A stretch of DNA of 64,000 bases, from NCBI GenBank assembly GCA_003255065.1, contig QAOA01003588.1:1-64000 (forward strand). The letters run 5' to 3'. The DNA is from Cercis canadensis (Eukaryota; Streptophyta; Magnoliopsida; Fabales; Fabaceae). The translations under genes and the position numbers were made by a program. The notes below the pieces were generated by a model. It made no database searches. It saw nothing but the letters and a program-made list of their open reading frames with translations, and was not told where the DNA came from. This document shows positions 46,859 to 59,224 of this stretch, in pieces; the stretch's first letter is position 1; each line of letters starts with the position of its first letter.

Positions 46859-46868
46859 TAAGGTAATC
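46810..46868. repeat. A-run bracketed by TAAGGTAATC direct repeats
   Basis: Twenty-seven A residues at 46828-46854 lie between two copies of TAAGGTAATC (46810-46819 and 46859-46868). The arrangement resembles a very short retro-insertion with a target duplication. The body is too short to name a source. Confidence 0.4.
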
Positions 46869-48314
46869 AAGCTCTTTCTGTATACTCACTTTACTTGTCC
46901 GGAAAGACTATCCTACTCCATTTGACAATAACTTATATCACATTATGCATGTTATACGTTGTTTTAATTCATACCGTGTCACATTAGCAGAGTTAATGTG
47001 ACTGAATATAAATCCATTCTAAACTTGTTTAAGCTTTTTTTATACGACACAAATTTTTATGCCTCATTAGCAGAGTTACCTTTCCAAGATTTATGGAAAG
47101 AGACTACTCCCCATTACTGAGGCATAATGCAACAGGCTATCTTTGTCAACGTTTCAGCATACGAATTGTCTCATGTTTTTTCTTTAAGAAACAAAGGTGT
47201 ATGGAATATTATTGTTTATTTATATCACAATCTCTTTGATTAAAGTGACATCTTGGTTGAGATGTTAAGAGTAATTGGTTCCCAAGATTAATTATCCTCA
47301 TTAGCCCGTCTTAATTGTTGAATTAATGATTGACAATGAAATTTATTTATTTACGTGACTTTCTGGTTATAAATTACGCATTCATATCCATGTTTACCAT
47401 CAATTCTATTTCTATGAATTAAATGATGAATTAAACATTCTCCTTCTCCACCAATATTCATTTAGTAATAGACTTGTTAGTTGAAATAGTTTACTTTCTC
47501 TTAACATTGCATATTCACTTATTCTTCTGAAGAATAAATCACACAAACCTCGGATGAAGATTGATAAAATTATATAAATTTCTATTTTAAAAATGATACC
47601 GTGCTTTATTTTATTTTTTTTGGTGAGCAAGATGGTAATAAGAATAGGTTATTTCAATATTATTGGACAAGGTGCCAGTAGCATATATGTGATCTTATGA
47701 GAGCCTCTAAGTGTCATGAGATCTCCTTGATGAGAGTTGTAGGTGCGCTCGAACTTGGCACCTAAAAGGTACAGAGCCTTAAGCCAGATCCCTTTAACCA
47801 ACTGAGTCAAATTATATTTATATTCATTTTAAGAAACTCAATATAAAATTATTTAAACATTTAAGTTGTTTATAAATTTTATAATACTATCATAACTACT
47901 AAGAAGCATGTATATTAAAATTGATCTTAAAACCTAAAAATTAATCTATCTCAACCCCTCTATGATTAAATACTCATCATAGCTCAACCGTTGAATGTCT
48001 CCTTAAAAATCTTTCTTCATCATTTTTCCAATAACTATAAAAATAATTCATGAAATTATCATTGCATAAACTTCAGCAGTTTAAACCATGCATGAACTAT
48101 GACAAAAAGTGATGAGAGTACGAATGGCACAGCGTTTTCTTCCTATTTCTTCATGTTAATTCAAGCCAGATATTGTAATTTGTAGGTTTCCATTTTCATG
48201 CGGAACACACATTTTTTCTTTTTAAGTCCAACAGAACTTAATTATTTCATTTTTTTTTCCTCCTTTCTTTTTTTGGCTACGTCCAATAAGCATTCTTTCT
48301 GCATGCCAAAACAT

Positions 48315-48628
48315 TAACATCGGTTGAATTATCAAACATTACAAAAAATAAATATTTTGATAATTACTCCAATGTGCCTTTATTCATAGGTACACATGTT
48401 GTTAAATTGGTTTCGTTATGTAATTTCTGCTGTTTATCTTTTTTCTTATATTAATAACTAATAGACAAGATNTAACATCGGTTGAATATCAAACATTACA
48501 AAAAATAAATATTTTGATAATTACTCCAATGTGCCTATATTCATAGGTACACATGTTGTTAAATTGGTTTCGTTATGTAATTTCTGCTGTTTATCTTTGT
48601 TCTTATATTAATAACTAATAGACAAGAT
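48315..48628. repeat. 157-bp direct duplication flanking an N
   Basis: 48315-48471 and 48473-48628 are near-identical, with one single-base indel and a few substitutions, and are separated by a lone N at 48472. As at 35287, this looks like an unmerged contig overlap. Confidence 0.85.
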
Positions 48629-49484
48629 TTTATTGGGTTTCTAGGCTATTTGACAATGGTTTTTTTTTTTTTTTTTTTCTAGATGATGTGTGAGTTCAAA
48701 TAAAATCTATTATTAGTGTAAAATTCAATACATTAGGAAACTGTCACATCTTACAATAAAAGTTTTAAACAAATTTGTGTAAAATTATTTAAGTTCTTGA
48801 AAGAATTTTTATTACAAAATAGCATTCAATCGTCAATTTTTTTTTTAACAAATTAGTTCAAAAATTGATAATTGAATGACTATTTTATAATAAATGTAAT
48901 GCGTGTTTTTTTCCTCTTCAAAATGGTAATCAATATTTTCAACATATTCATTTTCAATAAATAAATACAGAAATAAAAACTTAGCACCAATGTAGAAATT
49001 ATTTCGTATAAACTTCCCGCAATGTCTAATGCAAATAACAATAACTAGCATTTATTTGTTTATTTTTTCTCTCAAAATAATGATAAAGAACAGATTCGGT
49101 TCATCTTATTAAAACAAGAAAATATATAACAAACACAATGATAGAAAGGGCATTAATTCAGTATTGATTCCACAAGAAAAGGAAAACCAAAATTATCAAC
49201 ATCACCAAAATAAAATTCCAAAATTTCTACTTTAAATACCTCACATTTCATTCTCCTTTCTTCGTACCTTGCCTTCTCTTCTCTCCTTTACTACCCTCTT
49301 GGGGGATTCCACTCCTTCTTCACCCAAAATCTGTTTTCTTCTTCTTCCTCTTCCTCTCTTTTAATACTTCAAATCCTCAAAAGCTTTTCTTTATTTTCTT
49401 GCACATTTATTTCTGTGTTTATATTTTCTAATATAGAAACCTTACTACAAAAAAGCAAGTATCTGGTATTTTTATATATAAGCC

Positions 49485-52400
49485 ATGTTATACAGCAAGG
49501 TTATTATTGAGGATCCTGGATTGGAGGATAAGAAGGAGAAGTCATACAGCAATAATAAGTATGTTGCAATGATCAAATCTGAAATTCTGAAGGGTTTTAT
49601 CATTGGAGGAGTTAAGGCTGAGAAATTTAAGGCTCTGATAAATGGAGGGGTTAAGGGAGAAAATCTCAGGCTCTTTATGATTGCAAGGTTAAAATCATCA
49701 CACTTCAAGTTTTGGGCACTTCGAGTCACTTATTTGCTCCTGCTTTGGACCATTCTAGTGCAGTTAAAAGGCCTTTGTGATAAGTTAACACCAAGCTTGT
49801 TTAAGACTCACACTGATTACTCTATTCCACCTCAAAGTACGTATCTGCTTCTATACCTTCCTATTTTTTTAATTTGATAATTAATGTTGTCTTAGTCAAC
49901 TATGAACACATACCTATCATTCTCAGAATCATCATAATAATGATGTTAATGGTGGAAGAGTAAGAAAATTAATTAGTCTAAGTTGGGTATGTTTTATGGT
50001 GGCTACTAAGCTACCTATGGGGTAGCGCTACACCCCCTCAATAAAAAAATGGTGTAGCGCTATCCCATTTAAAGGAGAGAGAGCTTAACAATCACCGTTA
50101 AAAATATTTTTTAATTTCTAAATATGTTTGAGTCATTAAAAAGTTTATATGTTTTTTTATATTTAAAGTTCAACTTTTTCAGAATTATATAAGGTAGTCG
50201 ATATTTTTACATCTTATTTTGCTAATGTCACACTTTATTTTAATGTCTAAATATGATATAAGACTACATATACATTATAATATGAAATTTTTTTAACTTT
50301 GACTAAAAACATTTTATATTAAATGAGAATTTTTACAATTGACTAAAAATTATCTATATTAAATGAAGGTAAATTAATTTATATTATATTTAGACATTAA
50401 ATAGGGTGTTGCATTAGCAAAATCAGATGTAAAAATAGCGATTCCTATTTTAAAAATATGTATAGTTTTTTTTTTAGCAAACATATGAAGGCATAAAATT
50501 TTAACCTCATGCAAATGATTCGGACTTAAATAGTGTTTTCTTATAATTCCAAAACAAAAGAAAGGATAGATTACCATTATTACATATAACCCATAAACAT
50601 TGATTCTTGATATCTTTCTTGGCAATTTGATTTACAATGCCTAATTACTGAAAAATCACACTGATAGCTGTCCTTATTATCCCATCCTCGCACGCAAGTC
50701 TAGCACTTAAACAATATGCAGTTTCATCTCTATTCAGGTTAAGGTTCATGCATTTTAATTAGTTCCTTGGACAAGTCAACCTTGCTGTCATGTAATTATT
50801 GAGTTATCAAAGAGGAAAAAAGCAATATGAATAGAAATAATCTAAACTTGGTTTTCATGCAGGGATTTATGAGAATAATGGCTATTTGATGGTTTCTTCC
50901 AATGGAGGATTGAATCAAATGCGAGCTGGAGTAAGTATTAATTGCCTATAATTCATTATTGCAATTGGTAATTTTCCTTTTCATTACATTGTGTAGCTGT
51001 TATATGTTAAAATTTGCTGCAATATATAATTGTCTGTCCTTATATATTCTCTATTTTTCTTATTTTGGTGGTACGTATTCTGCAGATCTGTGACATGGTA
51101 ACCATTGCAAGATATTTAAATGTCACTCTTATAGTTCCAGAATTGGATAATACCTCCTTTTGGAATGACCATAGGTAAGTGGAACTAGTTCTCCTCTTTT
51201 TTTTTTTTTTTTTTTTCNTCCTAATTAAAACTGAGTAAAATACTTTTTTCGTCATTGAATTATTTTTTAAATATTACTTTACACAAAAAAATAAATCAAG
51301 GACTAAAATAATATTTGAAAAAATAATTCAGGGACGAAAAAAGTATTTAACTCATTAAAATTTAGAAATGCTATATATCCAAAAAAAAAAAAAAAATTAG
51401 TGAAAATATGGGTAAATTTTTGGTGATGTATAGCATTACTCATCAAAATTCTCAAACATCAACCTAAGAATTTAGTAGTAGTCTCTATTTTGGTTTACTT
51501 CAGTGATGAATTAAAACATGTAATTTGGTTTGGTAGGAAGAAAAGGAAATTGACCCATTAAAAATTGTTTGCTTCTCATGACAGCCAATTCCAAGATATA
51601 TTTGATGTGGATTATTTCATCACATCTTTGAGAGATGAAGTTAGGATACTGAAAGAATTGCCTCCCCAACAAAACAAGAAGGTGGAAACAGAGTCACTCT
51701 ATTCCATGCCACCCATCAGCTGGTCTAACATGACATATTACTATGATGTGGTAGGTAACCCACGTACACATATTGCAGTAGAGACAATGAAGCAATTAAC
51801 AATTTAATTTTCATGGTATACAGATTCTTCCTCGTATAAGAACATACGAAGTTGTTCACTTCACTAAATCTGATGCAAGGCTTGCAAACAATGGGATTCC
51901 TGATGAAGTTCAGAAACTGCGGTGCCGAGTGAACTACCAAGCTCTGAGATTTGCTCCCCCAATTGAACAATTGGCTAAGAAGATTGTAAGAACTCTTAAG
52001 GAGAGAGGACCTTACTTGGCTCTTCATCTTAGATATGAAATGGACATGATAGCCTTCTCTGGTTGCAATGAAGGTTGTAGTGAGGAAGAGATTGATGAAT
52101 TAACAAAAATGAGGTATAGCCAATCTTCCTTTCTTGAACTTAGTATTAGGCAATTTTGGTGCTACAGTATAGTACTCATTGTTTAATTTGCTTATGAAAT
52201 TTAGATATGCTTTCATATGGTGGAAAGAGAAGGAGATAGATTCTGTGCAGAAAAGATTAGATGGTTTGTGCCCTCTAACTCCTGAGGAAACTGCTCTAAT
52301 ATTGCGAGCATTGGACATTGATCGTAACATACAAGTCTATATTGCTGCTGGGGATATATACAAAGCAGACAGAAGAATGGCAGCACTCAAGGAGGCTTTT

Positions 52401-53053
52401 CCCAATTTGGTTAGTGCATTACAAAATTATATATGAGAAACCCAAATGACAGTTTCTGCAATTGCTGACCAAAAACACTTGGCTTAATTAACTTTGTTTC
52501 TTTGTTTTATGTGAGATAGGTTAAAAAGGAGACATTGTTGGACCCCTCAGAGCTTGAACCTTTCAGGAACCATTCTAACCAAATGGCAGCATTGGACTAT
52601 TATGTGTCAATAGAAAGTGATATTTTTGTTCCCACGTACAAAGGCCACATGGCAAAATTGGTTGAAGGACACAGAAGGTACAAGTTCTTTAATTGGGCTT
52701 GTAATGTTAACTACATAACTAGTATATTCATAATTACAAGTGACTTCATCATATTCTTCGCTTAAAAGTAATCACATGTACAATCCATGAATTTGTCTTT
52801 CTTTCTATTTTTGTTTTTTAGGTATTTGGGTTTCAAGAAGACAATTCTTTTGGACAGAAAGCTTCTGGTTGAGCTCATAGACCAATACAAAAATGGGACA
52901 CTAAACTGGAACCAGTTCTCTACTGAAGTTAAGGCAGCTCATGCAGATCGTTTAGGGAACCCAACTACAAGATCAGTGGTGCCTGGTAAACCCAAATTAG
53001 AGGACTATTTCTACACAAACCCACAAGAGTGCACTGTTCATGATGAGATTTGA
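49485..53053 (+). CDS. Rhamnogalacturonan I rhamnosyltransferase-like (GT106), copy A
   Basis: Eight exons: 49485-49836, 50863-50930, 51086-51174, 51585-51750, 51824-52113, 52205-52409, 52520-52677 and 52822-53053, for 1560 nt and 519 residues. All introns are GT-AG. Type II membrane topology: a cytosolic tail, one transmembrane segment at about residues 79-96 ([12 protein letters not shown]), then a Golgi-lumen catalytic domain. Conserved blocks are [30 protein letters not shown], the donor-site [18 protein letters not shown], and the C-terminal [13 protein letters not shown] with VEGHRR. These match the RRT clade, which adds rhamnose from UDP-rhamnose to the RG-I pectin backbone; older annotation calls them O-fucosyltransferases. 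The N-terminal stem has an internal GGVKxE(N/K) repeat not seen in copy B. Exons 2-7 have exactly the lengths of copy B. Confidence 0.92.
50017..50068. repeat. Short hairpin in intron 1 of copy A
   Basis: Arms of 18 bases (50017-50034 and 50051-50068) pair with one mismatch around a 16-base loop. The core of each arm is TAGCGCTA. It may be the stub of a very short inverted-repeat element. Confidence 0.6.
50194..50444. mobile_element. MITE, family shared with 21847-22066 (copy 2)
   Basis: About 250 bp in intron 1 of the first rhamnosyltransferase-like gene. The inverted ends are GTAGTCGATATTTTTACATC and, as reverse complement of the right, GGAATCGCTATTTTTACATC. The subterminal TTTTGCTAATG and AATGTCTAAATAT match copy 1. 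The target duplication is not clear, so this copy is older or its ends are slightly misplaced. Confidence 0.7.
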
Positions 53054-54760
53054 AGAGAGTGGAAGAGTTTAATGCTCAACCCGATCACAGACTGGTGTTA
53101 TATTTGTCATTAGGGTTTCATTTACAATATTGAATCAATTTTTCGTATGTATGTAAATTACACACCATGCAAAGGCAAGGCACTGTGCAATTGATTGGTG
53201 TAATGTTGCTACTTAGGTAAAGTGACTAAAATTGACAAGGTTACCCTTCAAATATTAAAAAAAAAAAAAAAAAAGGTACCCTTAATTTGAGAATTACGTA
53301 CAAAAGTTGCATATGAACATATAAATTTGGTGGAGGTTATATAATAACGGTAGTTCATGAATCCGCTTACCAATTGCTCCCTAACTGTTATCTAATTATA
53401 CACATAATGTGGCATTAGAAAATATCATTTTATAATTAATCATTTATTTTTTAGTCAATTAAACTAAATTTACCTAAAATTACAATTAAATAAGAAGAAG
53501 GGGAAAAAAAAAAAAAAAGCTAGTGCGAGCGATAGGATAGAACGATAGAGAAAGAGAAGGGAGGGTGGGAAAGAAAGAGAGGGTAGAGTACACAAGAATT
53601 TTGAATAGAACGGAGGGCGGAGAGAAAGAGAACGATAGAGAGAAAGAAGAGAATGAAATAAAGATGGAGACAGAGCTAGAGCAAGAGGAATAGAAACAGA
53701 CAGACCTAAACAGGGAGAAAGGAAGCAAGCAGATGCAGAAACAGGAATTCAAATTTGCCTAATCCTCTGTCTTCTTTATGAATCTGTGCTAAGTAAAGGA
53801 AAAAAAAAAAATCTGTGCGAGGTATGCTTTTATGTCTTGCCCGTTGCTTTCCCTCGAGTCCCAATTTGCTCTCCCATTGTTGCGAGTGGCATCTGAGGAA
53901 AAGCTTGGATGCTATGGCGTTGGTGGGGGTGACTTTGTTAAATGATATATAGAGCCATTGAAAATTATTTCATGTCACTGACTAGGATGCTCTTTCTTTT
54001 CTGAATTTGAATTTGAAAACTTGTCAATCAATGTGCAAAATTTTAGATTCTTCACCATAATACACAGTAGCAGAATTCCTGGCAATTTGTATTTGGGCAG
54101 TGCATTAATATTCATTCCACATTCATTTGTACTGTTTTTTTTTTTTCTAAAATTTGCAGTCTTTCTTCGATTTTTTGCTTCTAAGAGATGATTTGATACT
54201 ATTACTAAATTTACCTTGAACAATTTTGATTGAATTTCTATTGTGGTCTGTGCAATTAAAAGCGTTTCAAATGTTGAGTGAGTGAAGCTTTCTGGTAATC
54301 TGCTAGCCGAGTGTAATAAACAGATGCATTAGAGGTGGTTAATAGGTCATGGGTGATGCAAACTCCACCCACTTGTGTGGCAGAGAAGGTTTAGGAGAGG
54401 TAGACTTCAATGGGGATTTCAGTCTTGGACCTTGTCTTCCCTGTTTTGATGTCTTAATGTTTCAAGGAACCATAAGTTATACTGAATCCAAACCTCAAAT
54501 ACATTTTACAGCTTAGTCACATGTTGGTTTAACAATCTCCTATTTATGTGAGCTGAAGTCTATGTATTTTTGCTGTGACAACATGTTAAGAATCAATTTT
54601 TTTTCCTTTCATGCTCATGCTTCTTAATAGCTTCGCAGCATACTTTGTATGATTGTTAGTTCTTACTTTATGTTTGGTATCTTAAATTTAAGGGTAAATG
54701 AGGATGTTGTTCAAACCTCTTTTTTCTCTAGGTATATAAGTGAAGATTGAAGGGATAACA
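53054..54760. other. Intergenic and likely leader of the lysine-rich gene
   Basis: Holds the 3' UTR of copy A, a GA-rich tract at about 53500-53720 with no credible coding content, and from about 53820 a less biased stretch likely to be promoter and spliced leader of the next gene; CTAG just before 54732 could be an acceptor. Confidence 0.4.
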
Positions 54761-55711
54761 ATGAAGACTATCTCGGGACATACTTTTTCGACCAAACCTA
54801 TCTCTCTTTCAAAAGCTGCAAAATTCCTCTCAAACTTTGTCTCTTCTGAGAATGGTGCTTCACAGGCTATCAATGCCTATCTCCACCGCGCATCAGCCTC
54901 TTTCAATGAGCTGAAGAAGGTCCACAAGGAGCTTAAATCATCATACTCTGATAAGAAGCGCAAAAGGCACAGACCAGAGACTAGTCATATCAGCGATGCC
55001 ATTGGAGAAAACCCCATTCGGAGTGTTTAGATTAGTCAGGAGCAATCTAAGAACAAGTCCAGAAGGCATCAGTTCGAAAGTCAGAATACAGTTGAGGATG
55101 AAGAAAAACCCACTCGGAGTGTTGTTGAATTCAGTCAGGAACCCAATGATGTGGTCAAGTATCATGCAGGAAATGAGGGTGGGAGTGAGAAGCAAAAGAA
55201 GAAAAAGAAGAAGCATGAAGTTGAATCCGGGGACCATGGAGAGAGGGAAGATGAGGGAAAACTAGCGACTAAGTCTAAAGAGAGTCTTGCTTGGACTGTT
55301 GAGTCAGGTCAAGAACAAGGTCATGGAGGTGAGGACATCATGGGAATGGAGGAGGGCAAGAAACATAAAAGGGAAAAGAAGAAGAAGGAAAAAGATAGTT
55401 CGAGTAACATTTCTCGTAAAGAGTCTGAGATTGGCAATCCAGAAGGTAAGGGCACAATGGGAGCAGAGGACCAAAAAGGGATAGAGAAGAAGCTACGCAA
55501 CAGCGGAGAGGTTGAAAATGGAGGGTTAGTTGATCCCCAGGAATTACAAAGTAAGAAGAAAAAGAGAAATGAGGCAGGAAGTGAGAATAAAATAAATACT
55601 GAAAAGGAAAAGAGGGAGCAGAGAACGAAGAGGAAAAATGAAGAAGTGGAAGATAGATCTGAGGAGTCCAATAAGAGGAGAAAGAGATGGAAACGTGAGG
55701 GAGATGACTAG
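54761..55711 (+). CDS. Lysine-rich, probably nuclear protein with an in-frame stop
   Basis: From ATG 54761 the frame is open for 89 codons, then meets TAG at 55028-55030. It continues open in the same frame from 55031 to a TAG at 55709-55711, 317 codons in all. The first part holds a compact helical domain (SLSKAAKFLSNFVSSENGAS, then LHRASASFNELKKVHKEL) ending in KKRKRHR, a nuclear-localisation-type cluster. I recall this domain at the N-terminus of uncharacterised plant proteins with lysine-rich tails. The second part is highly charged, with [16 protein letters not shown] and similar runs. The TAG lies in the first of two degenerate internal repeats: NPIRSV-stop-ISQEQ against KPTRSVVEFSQEP. 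So the gene is either truncated to 89 residues, recently inactivated, or miscalled at this base. The product's function is unknown. Confidence 0.7.
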
Positions 55712-56227
55712 CTATGGGTATTATAGCATTTTACTTGACACGTTTTCACTCTATTTGATATTGATACAGAATACTGTGGCATCTCATGCTTGCTTAATTA
55801 TCATGTAACATCATAGGAATTTGTTTCTTGATTTCCATTCTTCCAAAGGATTTTTCCTAATTTTGTTTAGGTTTTACAACTGTTGTGGCATGTAAAAGAG
55901 CTTTCTATTCATTTCAATAGCATCAGATTCTTGATACCTTTCTTCCAAAGTTATTTTTTACTTAGCTTGGATGAAATTTTCACATTAATGACTAAGCATA
56001 TGTGGAAATTTTGTCACTACTTTTAAGTGATTTCAATTGTGAGTTGTTGCTCCCTAGTATTGGCATTTGGCATTTGAGCTATAGATGTTTCATTAGGTGA
56101 TTCAACATTATCTGGTTTAAAGAGACGTTGAACTATGCACATCACAGTAAAAGTAGTCATGATGCTATATAATTTAAGTTACTATGTATCAGATAGCGGT
56201 AAGAGTAATTTTGGGCTGTTTGCGAAG

Positions 56228-56951
56228 GTTCTTAGTAGAGGTGGCAAAATAGGCTCGGCCCAATGGGCCAACTCATATAACTTGGTGTTAGGGTTGGGTT
56301 GGGTTAGGAAAATGCTAGCCCAATTGGGCCTGACAGCCTGACAAGCTCAAATCGGCCTGGCCCGGCCCAATTGGGCTTTTTTTTTTTTTTTTTNGTATTA
56401 TTTATACACCTATTGTAAAAAAAGTTGGCCACCGCATCTTTAAAAAATGATTCTTAGAATTAAAAAAGTTCAATTCATTAAGAAAGACATTTAAAGCATG
56501 TTAAGTTTCACTTGATTTTTATTGGGACAAAAATCTTACTCATGAAAAATCTATTTTAAAATAGTGATATTATTGGAGTCATGAAAGGTTTAGAAGTCAC
56601 AAATATGAGATATATGATTAAATTTTATGTTCATTACAAAATACATATATTTTTATATAAAAAAATATTGTCTTTTATTATATAATCTATTATATTAAAT
56701 AAAAAAAATTAAAGAGATAACATATAAGTTTATTATATATTTTTACATACATATATACTTTTATTTTTTAACCAAAAAGAATAAAAAATAATTTTTTACA
56801 TTAGGGCCGGACTGGCTTGACGGCCCGACATAAAACTGAGTTGAGTTAAACATATGCCAGTCCAATTAAATTCAGGGCAGTCTAGCTCTGCTTGAAACTT
56901 GCCTCTAACCCAATCGGCCAGGCTGGCCCAATTGCCACCTCTAATTCTTAG
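56228..56951. mobile_element. hAT-like non-autonomous element, 708 bp
   Basis: The element spans 56236-56943. It has 12-bp perfect inverted ends, TAGAGGTGGCAA and TTGCCACCTCTA, typical of hAT elements. The flanks GTTCTTAG (56228-56235) and ATTCTTAG (56944-56951) match 7 of 8 positions, an 8-bp hAT target duplication. Subterminal regions on both sides carry GGCCCAAT and GGCC-rich segments. The interior is AT-rich with a poly-T run broken by an N at 56394. No transposase is present. Confidence 0.85.
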
Positions 56952-57055
56952 CCTCTTAGGTTCAAATTGCAACAAGTCAACAACGTAGACAAATTCATAT
57001 TTTTCAATTATGAATATTAAAAATAAAAAATTATACTTGAAACCTAAACTTTATA

Positions 57056-57117
57056 ATATATATGTATATATATATATATATACGTGTGTGTGTGTGTGTG
57101 TTGTGTTGCGTGTGTTG
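57056..57117. repeat. Compound (TA)n-(TG)n microsatellite
   Basis: Alternating TA units run into CGTG and TGTG units, then imperfect TGTTG variants. Such tracts are highly length-variable. Confidence 0.85.
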
Positions 57118-59224
57118 TGTAGCGTCGATTTTTTTCCTTTCTTGCTAATCTTTGTGCAATGCTAGTTTATGTTGGAGGAGATTTATGCTAACCTTGATTG
57201 ATAAATTTGTAAGCCAATTCAACTTTATCATACTGATTTTTGAGATAATTGCTATGTGTTATGATCCCACATCATCAATAAAACTATGCACTTTCCCATA
57301 TAAATAAATATCAGTCTAATTAATAAATAATGTTTTACTAGCAATTAATTATAAAACAAATACAATTAAACTCTATTTTGTTTTTTTTATTCGAAGGAAA
57401 CTGATTTTCTTACTTATTACATATTAAAAGAGTGAAAATTGAAATCGATACTACCTGTCATGTTATATACGAAAAATTCACTCATTAACTTTAACTCTAT
57501 GCTGATTTAGGCAATAGAAGGCTATGTGCCAAATAAAAATAAACAAATTAAAAATAACAAAATCAACAAGATGTTGGCTCAATAAAAGTAGTTCGAGCTT
57601 CAATAATTAAGAATGAGAAGGGCATGGGCATGGGCATGGGTGAATTATCATCCCAACAATAATTATTGACAAAATAGAATTTGATCATTTTTTTCTAAAT
57701 TAAAATTTTTAAATGACTATACACATTTGTTCCATCTCAGGGGCTTTTGTCAAAGTCTTTATCTTTGAACAAATTAATAAAGCAACATATATGGCTCCAT
57801 CTTAAAAAAAAATAAATGTAATTAATTAGGACGGAGAGAATTTGTAATTTGGAATGACTTAAATGTATAAAATAAAATCTTCTAGCTCAATTAATTTCTA
57901 GGGAAAAAAAAAAGAAAAAGGAATGCATAACATGCTCAAAGTTCATTTGATTAGGTCGCAATCATAACATTAATATCTGAGACAATATATAAATCTGTGA
58001 CTCTCAAATTTATTTTTATTTTGCATGAATTACAAAATGCCTTTTATCATTCACCCTCTTGCTTATTAAATTCCTCTCTTTAATTTTAATTTTATCATTT
58101 TCAATCAAAATTATGGTCTATTAGCCTATACATTTACATACTCTGTTATTATATTCTTAACGGAATACTCTAATAGTTGAGCACATGATATTTCATCATA
58201 GAAATATCGAGAAGCAAGTGGAATAAAATTTTAGGAGAGAATAGACTATTTCTACTGTGTAAGCTTTTAGTGAACTAAAAAAAAAAAAAAAAAACTCTAT
58301 TATTGCTATACCAAAAATGAAAATTTTCTGTTACTATCATCTTCATTTCAATGTACATGGACTTTAAAACGTTCCGTTTCCTTTTATTTAAAATCAATAA
58401 TTGATTGCACTTAATTCCATGATGTTAGCATTAAGTAAAATAATAGAAAGGATTGAGACTCTTCCTCCAATTAAATTCAAAATTAATTTATATCTTTCTC
58501 TTGTACTCTTTTGGATATAGCGAAAATCATGCTTAGGCTATCTCGATCAGTAAATTAAACATTGAAAGGTAAAGACTAGTATCATAAATACTTTTTCACC
58601 TTGTTGCCTAATATATAGTTATTTCTAGATCATGTTTTGTATAATGCATGGTGATCTGGACAAATTTGCAGGTTATATACACATCTTTTATTCACAAACT
58701 TTACAATTAAAAAAATCAGAATTATATAATCTTACTCTTTTTTTTTGGTAACACATATAATCTTACTTTAACACTTTCCTATTAAACTTATATATTTTAT
58801 CATATATACAATTGTATAGAGTTGTGCATACAAGATGTGTGGAAATATAGTCCATAAAAAGAAAATTGTGCAACTAATATTTTTGTACAGTTGTGAAACT
58901 AATTTTGCTAGAAAAAGAAAAAGAAAAAGATAGAAAGGGACATGATGGAGGCAAAATATAAATATGTAGCAATTACCAATATGCATGCCCGTGGCTCCTA
59001 TTATAGTATCTGGAAACTGGTGACGAGGAACCACCTCTGTGAACCAAATCCTTAGTTGAGCTCAAGTACAAAGATACTGCATTTTGTTCACTTCTTCAAT
59101 CACCATATATGCATTTTGATCTAAGAGTGCAGCTTCTTGGTTTCACATTTATCTTAGAAACCCATCTTTCTTGTTCCTTTTGTGCATCAATTTTCAAGTC
59201 CTGATTGAAAGAAGGGAATTTGTA

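Larger units (their letters stand above)
45781..49484. other. Oligopeptidase 3' region and intergenic DNA
   Basis: No further gene is supported. Within it lie a short tandem duplication (46083-46154 and 46185-46255), a 27-base A-run (46828-46854), and the duplicated block around the N at 48472. The last 250 bp before 49485 are pyrimidine-rich and probably form the promoter and leader of the next gene. Confidence 0.5.
55712..59224. other. Gene-free region between the lysine-rich gene and copy B
   Basis: Contains the lysine-rich gene 3' UTR, a 708-bp hAT-like element (56236-56943), a TA/TG microsatellite and AT-rich DNA. The last 150 bp are the likely leader of copy B. No additional gene is supported. 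Confidence 0.5.

Noticed and set aside
47690-47810. tRNA gene suggested by GCTCGAACTTGGCACC and an AACCAACTGAG-like segment
   Set aside because: The arms do not pair into a tRNA and no A-box/B-box order is kept; probably a degraded dispersed repeat.
53486-53752. Serine/phenylalanine-rich minus-strand frame
   Set aside because: It is the complement of a GA-rich tract and its composition follows from that.
55321-55671. Phe/Ser/Leu-rich minus-strand frame inside the lysine-rich gene
   Set aside because: Antisense image of Lys/Glu codons.
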